A stretch of 64,000 bases of DNA from Ruminococcaceae bacterium R-25. Its GTDB lineage: Bacteria; Bacillota; Clostridia; Saccharofermentanales; Saccharofermentanaceae. The translations under genes were made by a program, and so were the position numbers. The stretch covers positions 1,116,001 through 1,180,000 of the forward strand of contig QGFZ01000001.1 of the NCBI GenBank assembly GCA_003149065.1. The letters are read 5' to 3'. Below are positions 34,589-44,013 of the stretch, one piece after another; the stretch's first letter is position 1; each line of letters begins with the position of its first letter. The notes below the pieces were generated by a model that had not been told where the DNA came from, searched no databases, and saw nothing but the letters and a program-made list of their open reading frames with translations.

Positions 34589-35197
34589 TTACAGGCCTAT
34601 TTCCGCCTTCAGCTTCTCAGCCATTGCCCTGGAAGCCTTGCCCCTGTGGCTGATGCTGTTCTTCTGATCCTTGGTCATCTGGGCTGTGGTCATGCCGAAC
34701 TCAGGCACATAGAAGATAGGATCGTAGCCGAAACCGCCGTCGCCCATGGGCTTTTCGTGCAAGATACCGCAGACCTCGCCTCTTACAGTGAACTCGGAAC
34801 CGTCAGGTCTTACAACTGCGATGCTGCAGACGAACTTTGCAGTTCTCTGATCTTCAGGTACGTCCTTAAGCATCTCGAAGATCTTTGCAAACTTCTCGGG
34901 ATATGTGGAATCCTCGCCGCAGAATCTTGCAGAATAAATGCCCGGAGCGCCGTCTAACGCATCGATGCAGAGGCCTGAATCATCGGCCATTACGTATGCG
35001 GAAGGAGCCAGAGCATGCACTGCGCGTGCCTTTATCAATGCATTTTCTTCAAATGTCTTGCCGTCTTCTACGATGTCGGGATTAAAACCCTCTTCCTTCA
35101 TTGTCGTAACGACAAAGGGTGTGTCAGATAATATATCAGCTATCTCTTTTGCCTTGTCCTTGTTGGATGTTGCAAGAATGAGTTTGAATTCCGTCAT
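34589..35197 (-). CDS. rdgB: XTP/dITP diphosphatase (RdgB/HAM1)
   Basis: 202 aa from ATG 35195-35197, with GGAGG five bases upstream; the start overlaps the preceding stop (ATGA). Signature blocks: KLILATSNKDKAKEI, VMADDSGLCIDALDGAPGIYSARF and GFGYDPIFYVPEFGMT, then SHRGKA near the C terminus. It hydrolyses non-canonical purine triphosphates such as dITP and XTP to keep them out of DNA. It is translationally coupled to the rRNA methyltransferase gene. Confidence 0.96.
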   Translation of the reverse strand: MTEFKLILATSNKDKAKEIADILSDTPFVVTTMKEEGFNPDIVEDGKTFEENALIKARAVHALAPSAYVMADDSGLCIDALDGAPGIYSARFCGEDSTYPEKFAKIFEMLKDVPEDQRTAKFVCSIAVVRPDGSEFTVRGEVCGILHEKPMGDGGFGYDPIFYVPEFGMTTAQMTKDQKNSISHRGKASRAMAEKLKAEIGL

Positions 35198-36624
35198 ATA
35201 AGCCTCCATGCCTTGGGATACATATTTTTAGCGGTCTGTCCGTTGATCTTGGCAAAGCCCAGCGGATAGTTTCCGATGCCGACCAGAATGGTTCCGGATG
35301 ATTTAAGGCCGTCTTCAGGAGTAACGGATATCGTCTCGCCCCTTAAGTACTTAACGAGCCTGTCATCGTCTCTTGAAAGCCCCAGATATGAGTCATCACG
35401 GATCTCAGAACGGGAGAGCGCGAGAGCTATGCTGTTTGAGGGCTCGAAAACTTTCTTTCCCGACTTCAAAGGCTTGATATCGCCTACATAAAGCCCGGTC
35501 TTTACGACCTTTAAGCCCTTGAAAAGCTTCTCGTCAAAAGTCATCTGGAAAACGCCAGTTCCGTGGCTTATGAATTCACCCTTAAGGATATCTTCCCTGC
35601 CCTTATCGGATAAGACTTCATCGAGCATTCCCATAGCCGCTTCGACATTCTTATCTTTTGTGCGGACTTCACTGTTGATCAAGTAATCAGCAGCTGACTT
35701 CAGATCCTTTTCCTCACCCTTAACGATATGAACGCAGAAGTGGCCGTCACCTTCAGATAAGTGGGGCCAGATCCTCATGGAGCCCGGCAGTATTGAATCT
35801 TCACCGTTGTGGGTGATGCCCATGATCTCAGGATGAGCCTTAACATGATATTCAGGGTGGCGCTCGATAAAGCGCTTTATCTGGTTCTCGTCTTCGTCAA
35901 CGCAGAAAGTACATGTGGAATAAACGATCGAACCGCCGTCTTTAAGGCACTTGTGGGCAGCTTCAAGGATCGATTCCTGCAAAGGAACGCAGACCTTGGG
36001 TCCGTAATTCATGTAGCTCTTAACGGCACCCGGGTCTCTTCTGAACATGCCCTCGCCTGAGCAGGGCGCATCGATAAGGATCTTGTCGAAAAACTGAGGG
36101 AGCCTTGATGCAATATTTTCGGGCGTTTCATTGAGAATGACACAGCCTTTGATGCCGGAACGCTCAATGTTTCTAAGCAAAGCTTTTGACCTGTCAAAAC
36201 TTATCTCGTTGGCGACGAGGATACCCCCGCCCTTCATGTCTTCGCCCAATCTGCAGGCCTTGCCGCCCGGAGCTGCACAAAGGTCAAGAACGATCTCGCC
36301 GGGCCTCGCTGCCATTACCTGTGCGGGCAACATCGCAGAAGGCTCCTGCGGATAGTAAACACCGGCGTGATAGAGTGCTTCCTTGCCGCCGGTCTCGTTA
36401 TTTATGTAATAGCCGCCTGAGCACCATGAAACGGGGTTTTCGCCCTCTCCAAGGTCCTTTAAAAGCTGCTTTTCTTCATCTTCAGAATTGATCTTCGTAC
36501 GGGAGAACCTTATTCCCTTCAAAGGCTCTTTTTCGAAGCTCTCGTAAAAACCTTCCTGCGGTACATACTTGTAACGCGAGAAGAAGTCATTCATCTCATT
36601 TACAAATTCTTCGGGAAACTTCAT
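35194..36624 (-). CDS. NOL1/NOP2/Sun-family RNA m5C methyltransferase (RsmF-like)
   Basis: A 476-aa protein. The N-terminal region (1-95) is followed by the SAM-binding core: VLDLCAAPGGKACRLGEDM, ILVANEISFDRSKALL and the catalytic DAPCSGEGMFRRDP (PC motif), with STCTFCVDEDENQI carrying the second Cys. The C-terminal 150 residues resemble the RsmF/YebU extension with a PUA-like fold. It methylates cytosine C5 in rRNA or tRNA; the exact position cannot be read from sequence. It overlaps rdgB by 4 nt and follows the oligopeptidase gene by 8 bp. Confidence 0.93.
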   Translation of the reverse strand: MKFPEEFVNEMNDFFSRYKYVPQEGFYESFEKEPLKGIRFSRTKINSEDEEKQLLKDLGEGENPVSWCSGGYYINNETGGKEALYHAGVYYPQEPSAMLPAQVMAARPGEIVLDLCAAPGGKACRLGEDMKGGGILVANEISFDRSKALLRNIERSGIKGCVILNETPENIASRLPQFFDKILIDAPCSGEGMFRRDPGAVKSYMNYGPKVCVPLQESILEAAHKCLKDGGSIVYSTCTFCVDEDENQIKRFIERHPEYHVKAHPEIMGITHNGEDSILPGSMRIWPHLSEGDGHFCVHIVKGEEKDLKSAADYLINSEVRTKDKNVEAAMGMLDEVLSDKGREDILKGEFISHGTGVFQMTFDEKLFKGLKVVKTGLYVGDIKPLKSGKKVFEPSNSIALALSRSEIRDDSYLGLSRDDDRLVKYLRGETISVTPEDGLKSSGTILVGIGNYPLGFAKINGQTAKNMYPKAWRLI

Positions 36625-36631
36625 CTAAGCC

Positions 36632-38344
36632 TCACAGATTAAGGAAATCCGCACACTTGTAGGCAAGGCGCTTCATGACATCGACGTCAAAAGGCGACTC
36701 GATTCCGGATTTACTTATGAGATTTAAGAATGTGTCGCTGCCGCCTAACTGGCAGAGCGTATTGTACTTTTCCAAAGCTACCTTAAGATCGGTCCTGGAC
36801 TCGTCCCAGAGCTCCAATGCGCAGATCTGTGAGAGGCAGTAATCGATATAGTAGAAAGGCGTTGTGAAGATGTGGTCCTTCTTCATCCAGGCGCCGCCCA
36901 TCGCGTGGAAAGGCGTGTCGTTTACATCGTATTCGGTGTAAGGCTGGTAGGTTTGCTCGAGCATTCTCCAGATCTCGTGACGCTCATTGGGAGTCATGTT
37001 CGGGTTGTCGTAGATGATGTGCTGGAACTCGTCGACCATGCATCCGTAAGGCAGGAACAAAAGGCCGTCAGTCATGTGGAGTTCGCAGTACTGTTCAGCC
37101 TGATTTCCGTAGAAGATGTTCATGAACGGATAAGACATGTATTCCATCGATGTCGAATGGATCTCGCATGTCTCAAGTGTCGGCGAAAGGCACTCTACAA
37201 AAGGCGAGGATTCAGCGCCCTGCAATGCCGCATAAGCGTGGCCGCCCTCGTGGATAACTGTCGCAACATCATCGAAAGTACCATTGCCGTTCATGAAGAT
37301 AAACGGGATGCAGTAATCTTCAAGATACATGCAGTAGCCGCCCGTAGACTTAACGGGACGTGATAAAAGGTCCGTATATCCGTGGCTTGAAAGGATGTCG
37401 AAAAAGCTCGGGTTAGCGCCGAACATCTTTCTGAAGAACTTGCCGGCAGCCTCTTCGTAAGTATCTTTGCTTACGACGGGAGTGGGATTGCCTTCCTTAA
37501 AAAGACACGGAAGGTCGTGGAACATGAGCTTGTCCACGCCGAGCCTTTCTTTCTGGAGCTTTCTTATCTGAGTCGTGAGCGGTACGATATATCTCTTGAT
37601 ATTTTCCCTGAAAGAAGCAACGTCTTCCCTCGTGTAATCGTAACGCTCCATACGCTTATAGCCGAGCTCGGTAAAGTTCTCATAGCCGAGCTTTCTTGCA
37701 GCCTCAGTTCTTACCTTTACGAGGTCATCGTAGATAACATCGTAGGTTTCTTTACGGGACATATAGTACTTGTCGAGCGCGATATGAGCCTCTCTTCTTA
37801 TCTTCCTGTCAGTTGACTGGAGATAAGGCTGGATAAGGCTTAAATTCAAGGTCTTCTTGCCCAAAAGGATCTCAGCTTCGGACTGCTTCTGGGAGTACTC
37901 GTTTTCGAGCCTTGATTCCTCAGTGAGGTCATCAATTACTTCGCTTGAGATGATCTCCCTCTGGTTTTTAGCCTTGCGGAAGATCATGGGACCGTACTTG
38001 ACCTTCAAACTGTCAGCGCAGGGAGCCGTCAGAAGGCCTGATAATACGGCGGATGAGAGCTCCTGGACTCTGGCGGAAGCCTCGTCGAAGAACTCTATTT
38101 CTTTATTGTAGAATTCGTTTGATGTATCGAGATCGTGGAGGATCTGGCAGAGCGCATACATGGTATCGAAATAGCTTATCGCTATCTCATATTCGCCAAT
38201 CGCTTCATCAGCCGCTTCTATTGTCTTGGCGGTCATGAGCCTTAATCTAACGGCTTTTACTGTCTCGGTGAACTTGTCGAGGTCGGGCCTCTGGTATTTC
38301 AGTTCCTTAAAATCAGGTACAGAGCTGTTAGTCGTATTCTCCAT
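36632..38344 (-). CDS. M3-family oligoendopeptidase (PepF-like)
   Basis: A 570-aa protein. The zinc site is VIHEGGHAYAALQG (HExxH) with the downstream Glu in LSPTLETCEIHSTSMEYM. The N-terminal helical domain (1-200) matches PepF/M3 proteins: VIDDLTEESRLENEYSQKQSE, TEAARKLGYENFTELGYKRMERYDY. The C-terminal part reads DVNDTPFHAMGGAWMKKDHIFTTP (split here in sense, contiguous in the protein). Cytoplasmic, it degrades oligopeptides. It lies between argS and the methyltransferase gene on the same strand, with gaps of 16 and 7 bp. Confidence 0.94.
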   Translation of the reverse strand: MENTTNSSVPDFKELKYQRPDLDKFTETVKAVRLRLMTAKTIEAADEAIGEYEIAISYFDTMYALCQILHDLDTSNEFYNKEIEFFDEASARVQELSSAVLSGLLTAPCADSLKVKYGPMIFRKAKNQREIISSEVIDDLTEESRLENEYSQKQSEAEILLGKKTLNLSLIQPYLQSTDRKIRREAHIALDKYYMSRKETYDVIYDDLVKVRTEAARKLGYENFTELGYKRMERYDYTREDVASFRENIKRYIVPLTTQIRKLQKERLGVDKLMFHDLPCLFKEGNPTPVVSKDTYEEAAGKFFRKMFGANPSFFDILSSHGYTDLLSRPVKSTGGYCMYLEDYCIPFIFMNGNGTFDDVATVIHEGGHAYAALQGAESSPFVECLSPTLETCEIHSTSMEYMSYPFMNIFYGNQAEQYCELHMTDGLLFLPYGCMVDEFQHIIYDNPNMTPNERHEIWRMLEQTYQPYTEYDVNDTPFHAMGGAWMKKDHIFTTPFYYIDYCLSQICALELWDESRTDLKVALEKYNTLCQLGGSDTFLNLISKSGIESPFDVDVMKRLAYKCADFLNL

Positions 38345-38360
38345 CGTTCTGCCTTTCTAA

Positions 38361-40133
38361 TTACATCTTCTCAACGACGCCGATTCCGAGCATGTCGAGT
38401 CCGGACTTGATCGTGTCAGCAACAGCCTCGCAAAGCTTAAGTCTTGCATCGCGGAGCTCAGCAGATTCGCAGTTCAAGATCCTGGAATTGTTGTAGAAAC
38501 GGTTGAAGTTTCTTGCGATAAGAGCGATCTGGCGTGAGATCATGAAAGGCTCATAGCTCTCAGCTGCCTTAACAACAGCATCCTTGAAATCTGCAAGGCT
38601 TCTGATAACTGCATATTCGTCTTCGGCAGTAAGCTCCGAAACAGAATCGGAAGAAGCTGAGATGCCCTGATCTGCTGCTTTTCTCAAGATAGACTTGATC
38701 CTTGCATAAGTGTAGATAAGGTAAGGCGCTGTATCGCCCTCAAAATCAAGCATGTCATCCCAGTCAAAGAGGATATCCTTCTCTCTTCCTGCCTTGAGAT
38801 ATGTGTAAGAAACAGCGCCAAGTCCGACGACTTCGGAAACCTGGGCGATCTGCTCATCTGTCATGTCACCGCCACGAAGCTCGCTGTTCTTTCTGATGAT
38901 CTCAGCGGTCTTTTCAGTAGCCTTATCGAGGAAATCGTCAAGCTTTATGATGTTTCCGGCACGTGTTGAGAAAGCCTCAACGATCTCGTTGCCGTTCTCA
39001 TCCTTCTTGGGCTTGAACTTCAAAAGTCCGAAACCTACGTGTACGCAGTCATCGGCGCACTTATAGCCTGCCTTCTTGAGAACCGCGAAAACCTGCTTGA
39101 AGTGAAGCTGCTGGGGAAGTCCTACTACATAGATATTCTTGTAGAAATTGAATTTTTCGTGTCTGTAGAGGATTGCAGCGAGGTCTCTTGAAGCATAGAT
39201 GGTGGTACCGTCGCTCTTGACAACGAGGCACGGCGGGAGTCCTTCATCGTCGAGCTTAACGACTCTTGCGCCTTCACTCTCTTCCAAAAGGCCCTTGCTC
39301 TCGAGCATATTAACAACAGAGTCAATCCTTGAAGAATAGAAAGACTCGCCGTTATAGTTATCAAACTTGATGCCCATTCTCTTATATGTCTTCTCGAAAA
39401 CCTCAAGGCTCAAGTCCCTGAAACGCTTCCAGAGAGCTACTTCCTCTTCCTTGCCCTCTTCGAGCTTTCTGAAGTTGTCTCTTGCTGTGTCTTCAAGTTC
39501 CTTTTCGCGCTCAGGAGATACCTTGCACTCGTCATGGAACTTTACATAGATCCTTGTGAGCTCATCGATGGGGTTTTCTTCCATGGCCTTCTCGTCGCCC
39601 CAGAGCCTGTAAGCGGTGATGAGCTTACCGAACTGTGTACCGTAATCGCCCAAGTGATTGAATCTGATTACGTTATAACCGAGTCTGGAATAGATATTTG
39701 AGAGCGAATTGCCCAGGATCGTCGTAAAAGCGTGGCCTACATGGAAAGGCTTAGCGATATTAGGAGATGAGAACTCGATGATGACGTTCTTGCCCTCACC
39801 TATGTTCTTATTGCCGTACTGGTCGCCTGCTTCGATGATCTCATTGATAACGCTCTTAGCGAGAACGCCTCTGTCGATCCTGAAATTGATATAAGGGCCT
39901 GCAGTATCAACTGTAACTGCGCCGTCAAAGCCATTTACGAGCTCGGGAGAGTCCTTGAGCTCATTTGCGATCATGGGCGGAGCCTTGTGAAGGGTCTTTG
40001 CCAGAACGAAGCAAGGGAAAGCATAATCTCCGAGCTCGAGCTTCGGCGGAATCTCGATAAGTCCTTCAATCTGAGCCTTATCAAGGCCTGTGCAAGCGCT
40101 TAAATTTGTAGCTATTAAATCTTTGTAATCCAT
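38361..40133 (-). CDS. argS: Arginyl-tRNA synthetase
   Basis: 590 aa, the normal size. The N-terminal additional domain is residues 1-110. The class I signature HIGH variant is in SSPNIAKPFHVGHAFTTILG (HVGH). The catalytic core ends near the ArgRS-specific STRAGNIIKLDDFLDKA, and the anticodon-binding domain at the C terminus has LIARNFNRFYNN. The KMSKS lysine is replaced by the usual ArgRS arrangement. It charges tRNA-Arg. It is the first gene of the argS-oligopeptidase-methyltransferase-rdgB run. Confidence 0.97.
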   Translation of the reverse strand: MDYKDLIATNLSACTGLDKAQIEGLIEIPPKLELGDYAFPCFVLAKTLHKAPPMIANELKDSPELVNGFDGAVTVDTAGPYINFRIDRGVLAKSVINEIIEAGDQYGNKNIGEGKNVIIEFSSPNIAKPFHVGHAFTTILGNSLSNIYSRLGYNVIRFNHLGDYGTQFGKLITAYRLWGDEKAMEENPIDELTRIYVKFHDECKVSPEREKELEDTARDNFRKLEEGKEEEVALWKRFRDLSLEVFEKTYKRMGIKFDNYNGESFYSSRIDSVVNMLESKGLLEESEGARVVKLDDEGLPPCLVVKSDGTTIYASRDLAAILYRHEKFNFYKNIYVVGLPQQLHFKQVFAVLKKAGYKCADDCVHVGFGLLKFKPKKDENGNEIVEAFSTRAGNIIKLDDFLDKATEKTAEIIRKNSELRGGDMTDEQIAQVSEVVGLGAVSYTYLKAGREKDILFDWDDMLDFEGDTAPYLIYTYARIKSILRKAADQGISASSDSVSELTAEDEYAVIRSLADFKDAVVKAAESYEPFMISRQIALIARNFNRFYNNSRILNCESAELRDARLKLCEAVADTIKSGLDMLGIGVVEKM

Positions 40134-40298
40134 ATCTGTTACTCCTTAATTACAAGTTGTTATATTAACATATTTTGGCCAATACTGACGAGGCTATCCG
40201 GTCTATTTATTGCACGATTTGATAATTTTTTTATGCCTTTTCTTAGGATATAATGCTTTTGTTATAGAAACCTTAAATTGAGCGAGAGGCATTCTTGA

Positions 40299-41333
40299 AT
40301 GTATTTTATATATAAAATGGCGATCGGCCTTGTTGCCGCATTTGCCATTACAATGATCCTTCTCCGGTTCCTTCCCGGCGAAAAGATCTTATTAGGACAC
40401 GACCGCGGACGTAAATTCGCCCAGGGCGCAGCAGCTAACATTGGCAAACCCACCGGTGTCGGCTTCTATTTCATGCTGGTGTTCCTTGTTATTTCGGCAA
40501 TCCTCTGCTTTTTCTATAACCCAGTAACCTCCGACAAAGGCTTTTTCGAGAGCGGAAACGAAGTAACGGGCCTTGGCCTGGGACTTATCGCAACCCTCGC
40601 TGCCATGGTCACAGGCTGGCTTGATGACAGATCTAAAGATGCCTGGAACGAATATTTAAAGGGTGCATTGGACTTCATCGTATCCCTTATCGGAGCATTC
40701 ATTTGTGTCCATTTCTTCGGAACAAGAGTCTATATCGCAATGACGGGCACATTTTTTGACCTGCATCCCATCGTTTTCTATATTCTCGCGGTAATCCTTT
40801 TCGTAGTATCTATCAATGCAACAAATGCCACAGACGGAATCGACGGCCTCTCGGGAACTCTCTCGATCCTCGCAGTCTTCACGACATTCCTCATGGGATT
40901 CATGTGCCTTTCACTGCCCGACAGGAACTCGATCCTTTTACTGGTCGTCTTCATCCCTTCCGTTATGGCTTATCTTCTCTATAACTTCAATCCCTCAAAG
41001 ATGCTCATGGGAGACGCCGGTTCAAGAGGCTTAGGCTTCTTTATCGCATTCTTCCTGATCTACTGCAGGGTTCCGCTTTTATATTTCATCGTTGGTCTCC
41101 CCTTCCTTTGCGACGGCGGTATCTCTATCGTAAAGATCACGGTCGGAAGACTTACAAAAAAGAAGATCATTCTTTTCAAGAACATCACGACACCTCTGCA
41201 CGACGAACTCAGAAAGAACAGAAAGTTCAGTGTCAAGCGCGTCTGGTTCGTCCTCGTTATCGCAGCCGGAATGATCGACTTCCTCTACGTCTTTACTGCA
41301 ACTCTATTGAGAGTATTGGGAGTTGTAGGGTAA
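40299..41333 (+). CDS. mraY: MraY-like phospho-N-acetylmuramoyl-pentapeptide transferase
   Basis: A 344-aa polytopic protein (about ten helices) of the polyprenyl-phosphate sugar-1-P transferase family. Motifs: NIGKPTGVGFYF (MraY PTMGG loop), GWLDDRSKDAW (DD pair), NATNATDGIDGLSGTL (NxTDGxDGL), MGDAGSRGLGF and the MraY-type TPLHDELRKN. MraY makes lipid I. It lies outside any division/cell-wall cluster, so it could be a second copy or a related WecA/TagO-type enzyme. GAGAGG precedes the ATG; a TATAAT box lies at 40249-40254. A palindrome array follows its stop. Confidence 0.8.
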   Translation: MYFIYKMAIGLVAAFAITMILLRFLPGEKILLGHDRGRKFAQGAAANIGKPTGVGFYFMLVFLVISAILCFFYNPVTSDKGFFESGNEVTGLGLGLIATLAAMVTGWLDDRSKDAWNEYLKGALDFIVSLIGAFICVHFFGTRVYIAMTGTFFDLHPIVFYILAVILFVVSINATNATDGIDGLSGTLSILAVFTTFLMGFMCLSLPDRNSILLLVVFIPSVMAYLLYNFNPSKMLMGDAGSRGLGFFIAFFLIYCRVPLLYFIVGLPFLCDGGISIVKITVGRLTKKKIILFKNITTPLHDELRKNRKFSVKRVWFVLVIAAGMIDFLYVFTATLLRVLGVVG

Positions 41334-41354
41334 GTTACACTTAATAGCAAGTTC

Positions 41355-41543
41355 CTACTGAAATATCGGATTCTTATGTTTTCAGTCAAGAAAACCAATG
41401 ATTTCTTGACTGAAATTTAAAATTTTGCATCTTTCAGTCAAGTTTTTGCGAAAACTTTGACTGAAATCCGCTTTTTTGAAGATTTCAGTCAAAAATATGC
41501 CTTTAATCTTGACTGAAATGCCTCTTTTTTTAGATTTCAGTAG
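41355..41543. repeat. Array of three palindromes nested in an outer inverted repeat
   Basis: Three hairpins built on TTTCAGTCAA/TTGACTGAAA lie at 41380-41415 (perfect 14-bp arms), 41432-41466 (one bulge) and 41483-41518 (perfect), with starts 52 and 51 bp apart. An outer pair CTACTGAAAT (41355-41364) and ATTTCAGTAG (41534-41543) brackets them. The array fills the gap between convergent genes. Confidence 0.88.
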
Positions 41544-41565
41544 CCATTGTATAAAACGATTCCGC

Positions 41566-43983
41566 TTACATCTCCCTCACATACTTGGTAACTCTGTCAT
41601 TCAAATACCTGATCGCGTCGTCAAGCGAACGGTCTCCTGCATAGTAAGGTGCGAGTTCTTCATCCATGAACTGCACAATCGAGTAATCCTCGTAATAGTA
41701 AATTGAAATTGAAGCGAGGCTCTTTTTAAAGCTCTCAGCCATTTCATCCGTTGCATACTTATAGCCGAACGCCTTGTCTACATCGGGTGCGGGAATAAAG
41801 ACACCGCTCTTAATATTTGTTTCGTACCATCCGTAAGATTCGTTGTTGTGCTTTGCAAGAGATTCGATATTCCTGTCCATTATTTCCCTGTTTGTTACTA
41901 TCTGCATGAAATTACATTCAGCAGAATCGAAAGCTCTGCCGGAGAAAAGGAAATTAATAAACTTCTTGCAGCCGTCCTTTACATCGGTATTTGCAGATAC
42001 CGATATCGTCTCAAGAGCCTTAAATCTGGGGCCTGCCGCATCTACGGAAGGCGTTCCGATTATCGTATAACGGCTTTTTGTCCTGAAACAGGAACGGACA
42101 AAACCAAGATAATCGCCTATCTTTGTGTAATAGCATTCACCTCTGTACCTGGTCCAGCTGTTTATGACATCTTCAGGAGTATCTTCCAGATTATTGTACT
42201 TGATGTTGGCTTTTGCATATTGTGCCGTGGCGCGGAACTGATCTGTACCAAACTCGATTCTGTCGCCCTCAATGGCACGTTTCGTATCAACGCAGGACAG
42301 GATAAATGAACGCTTGTTATAGACCTTGGATTCGGGATAATCGTAAGGCGAAAAACCATTCAACTTATCCTGGACCATCTTATCGAAATCATCGAAAGTT
42401 ATTCCTACGGCACCGTCCTTTACCAGTTCTTCATTTGTAACCAGGCCCTCTATTTCCAGCGTTACCGGAAGAAAGTAAAGCTTTCCACCCAGCCTTCCTG
42501 CCTCTATGATGTTGCCATACTGTTTATCCATAACCTCAGGATCTAAAAAATCAGTAAGGTCCATGAATATCTCATCACGCATTGCATGATTTTTCTGGAT
42601 ACTGAGAACTAAGTCAGGTGTCTCATCGCCTTTAAGCTCCTGGATCATCTTAAATATCTGCTGCTCATTAAGTTCCTGATCCCTGCTTTCCTGAGGGTAA
42701 TAAAAATCCAGAGCCGTAGTGGCATATCCGCTCTTTGACTTGTCCCATATTCTTATGAGATATTCGTCATCTGTATTATTGAATTCATATATGGCTCTTG
42801 AAAGATATTCCGTAATACCTGAAAAAGTCGGCAAAGCCAATTCAATTATCTTTTTGCCGGCATTGGGATTCTTTTCGGCCTTTCTCAATATCCTGAAATA
42901 TTCAGCACTCTTGACATCATCACAGGCATAAACAACAGTTTCCTGGTCCCAAATGAGTGCGCTGTTTTCGTCGCAGTTCAAAACACCGGAAGAAAACATC
43001 TTTTTCTCAGAATTCGGCTGATAGAAATACGGTGTGTACCAGTTAGTATCGATAACCGTCTCCGGAGTCATGGTGTTAACATCGATCTTCACGATATTTC
43101 CGAGAGAATCGATCCTGCACATATCACCTGATGCAGTCATATTGTATTCCCAGAAGTTGACAGTGCTGCCGTCTGTTGACTCTACGTGATTCTTACTTTT
43201 GAGTCTGCCTGAATGAATATCGAACTCCATCCTGATGATATCGGATTTTTCGTAGCCATATGCATATATGGAACCTTGGGTCTCATTGACAGAATATCCT
43301 TCCAGCAAAACTCTTAGCTGTGTTGTTGACAGATCAAGATCAGCCAGGAATTCATTACCTTTGTACAATAAGAGCTGATAAGACATAATACCGCCGTTAA
43401 AAACGTACATCTCAAGGATCTCATATTCGCCTACAGTATGAATATTTGAGAGCGAACTGTTGTCAGCCAATGCTTCTACGGCTCTTCCGGTAAACAGATC
43501 TTTTACATCTGTGACTTCTCCGGATGCCGCATCAATGTCAATAAACTTATAATCGTTCTTTCCGGAAAAAGAGTGATACCAAACCGCAGCGTTGAGCTTT
43601 TTTCCTTCAGGATCCGAAGTTAAGGAATAAATATTCATGATGTTGTAATCTTCAGTACATTTGACGTTCCTGCGGCTTAACAGCTTACCGTTAAAATCAT
43701 AAGTATCAAGGACGGTTCTCGATGACGATCCCCTGTCAGGCGTCATACAGTACATGTAAAAGATGTAATCTTTGCTCATGCATATACCGCCGAGGCCCTC
43801 TTCTTCATTTTCCCTGATGTCCCTATCGATCTTTATCCTGACCGACTCGTACCATGGATCATCAGCTTTTACGACGTTGCTTACCTCTTTGGTCTTTGAA
43901 CAACCCGAAAACATCGGCAGCAGCATAACGGCCGTCATAACACCTGCTATGAGTTTTACCTTTTTCATTCCCCTCATTTTCAT
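41566..43983 (-). CDS. Large solute-binding lipoprotein, copy A
   Basis: An 805-aa protein. The signal peptide ends in lipobox MFSGC. Residues 35-380 are beta-rich, possibly a propeller (SLTSDPEGKKLNAAVWYHS). Residues 390-805 look like a family 1 extracellular solute-binding protein: GKKIIELALPTFSGITEYLSRAIYEFN at the start (cut between charged loops), then GGKLYFLPVTLEIEGLV and KFINFLFSGRA. It is a tandem paralogue of the gene at 44014, with identical C-terminal blocks such as DRNIESLA/DKNIDTLT and TKYVREM. No ABC permease or ATPase gene lies nearby. The first ATG has AGGGG at good spacing. Confidence 0.82.
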   Translation of the reverse strand: MKMRGMKKVKLIAGVMTAVMLLPMFSGCSKTKEVSNVVKADDPWYESVRIKIDRDIRENEEEGLGGICMSKDYIFYMYCMTPDRGSSSRTVLDTYDFNGKLLSRRNVKCTEDYNIMNIYSLTSDPEGKKLNAAVWYHSFSGKNDYKFIDIDAASGEVTDVKDLFTGRAVEALADNSSLSNIHTVGEYEILEMYVFNGGIMSYQLLLYKGNEFLADLDLSTTQLRVLLEGYSVNETQGSIYAYGYEKSDIIRMEFDIHSGRLKSKNHVESTDGSTVNFWEYNMTASGDMCRIDSLGNIVKIDVNTMTPETVIDTNWYTPYFYQPNSEKKMFSSGVLNCDENSALIWDQETVVYACDDVKSAEYFRILRKAEKNPNAGKKIIELALPTFSGITEYLSRAIYEFNNTDDEYLIRIWDKSKSGYATTALDFYYPQESRDQELNEQQIFKMIQELKGDETPDLVLSIQKNHAMRDEIFMDLTDFLDPEVMDKQYGNIIEAGRLGGKLYFLPVTLEIEGLVTNEELVKDGAVGITFDDFDKMVQDKLNGFSPYDYPESKVYNKRSFILSCVDTKRAIEGDRIEFGTDQFRATAQYAKANIKYNNLEDTPEDVINSWTRYRGECYYTKIGDYLGFVRSCFRTKSRYTIIGTPSVDAAGPRFKALETISVSANTDVKDGCKKFINFLFSGRAFDSAECNFMQIVTNREIMDRNIESLAKHNNESYGWYETNIKSGVFIPAPDVDKAFGYKYATDEMAESFKKSLASISIYYYEDYSIVQFMDEELAPYYAGDRSLDDAIRYLNDRVTKYVREM

Positions 43984-44013
43984 AAAATCCCCTGTATATT
44001 TTTTAGTTTAAGA

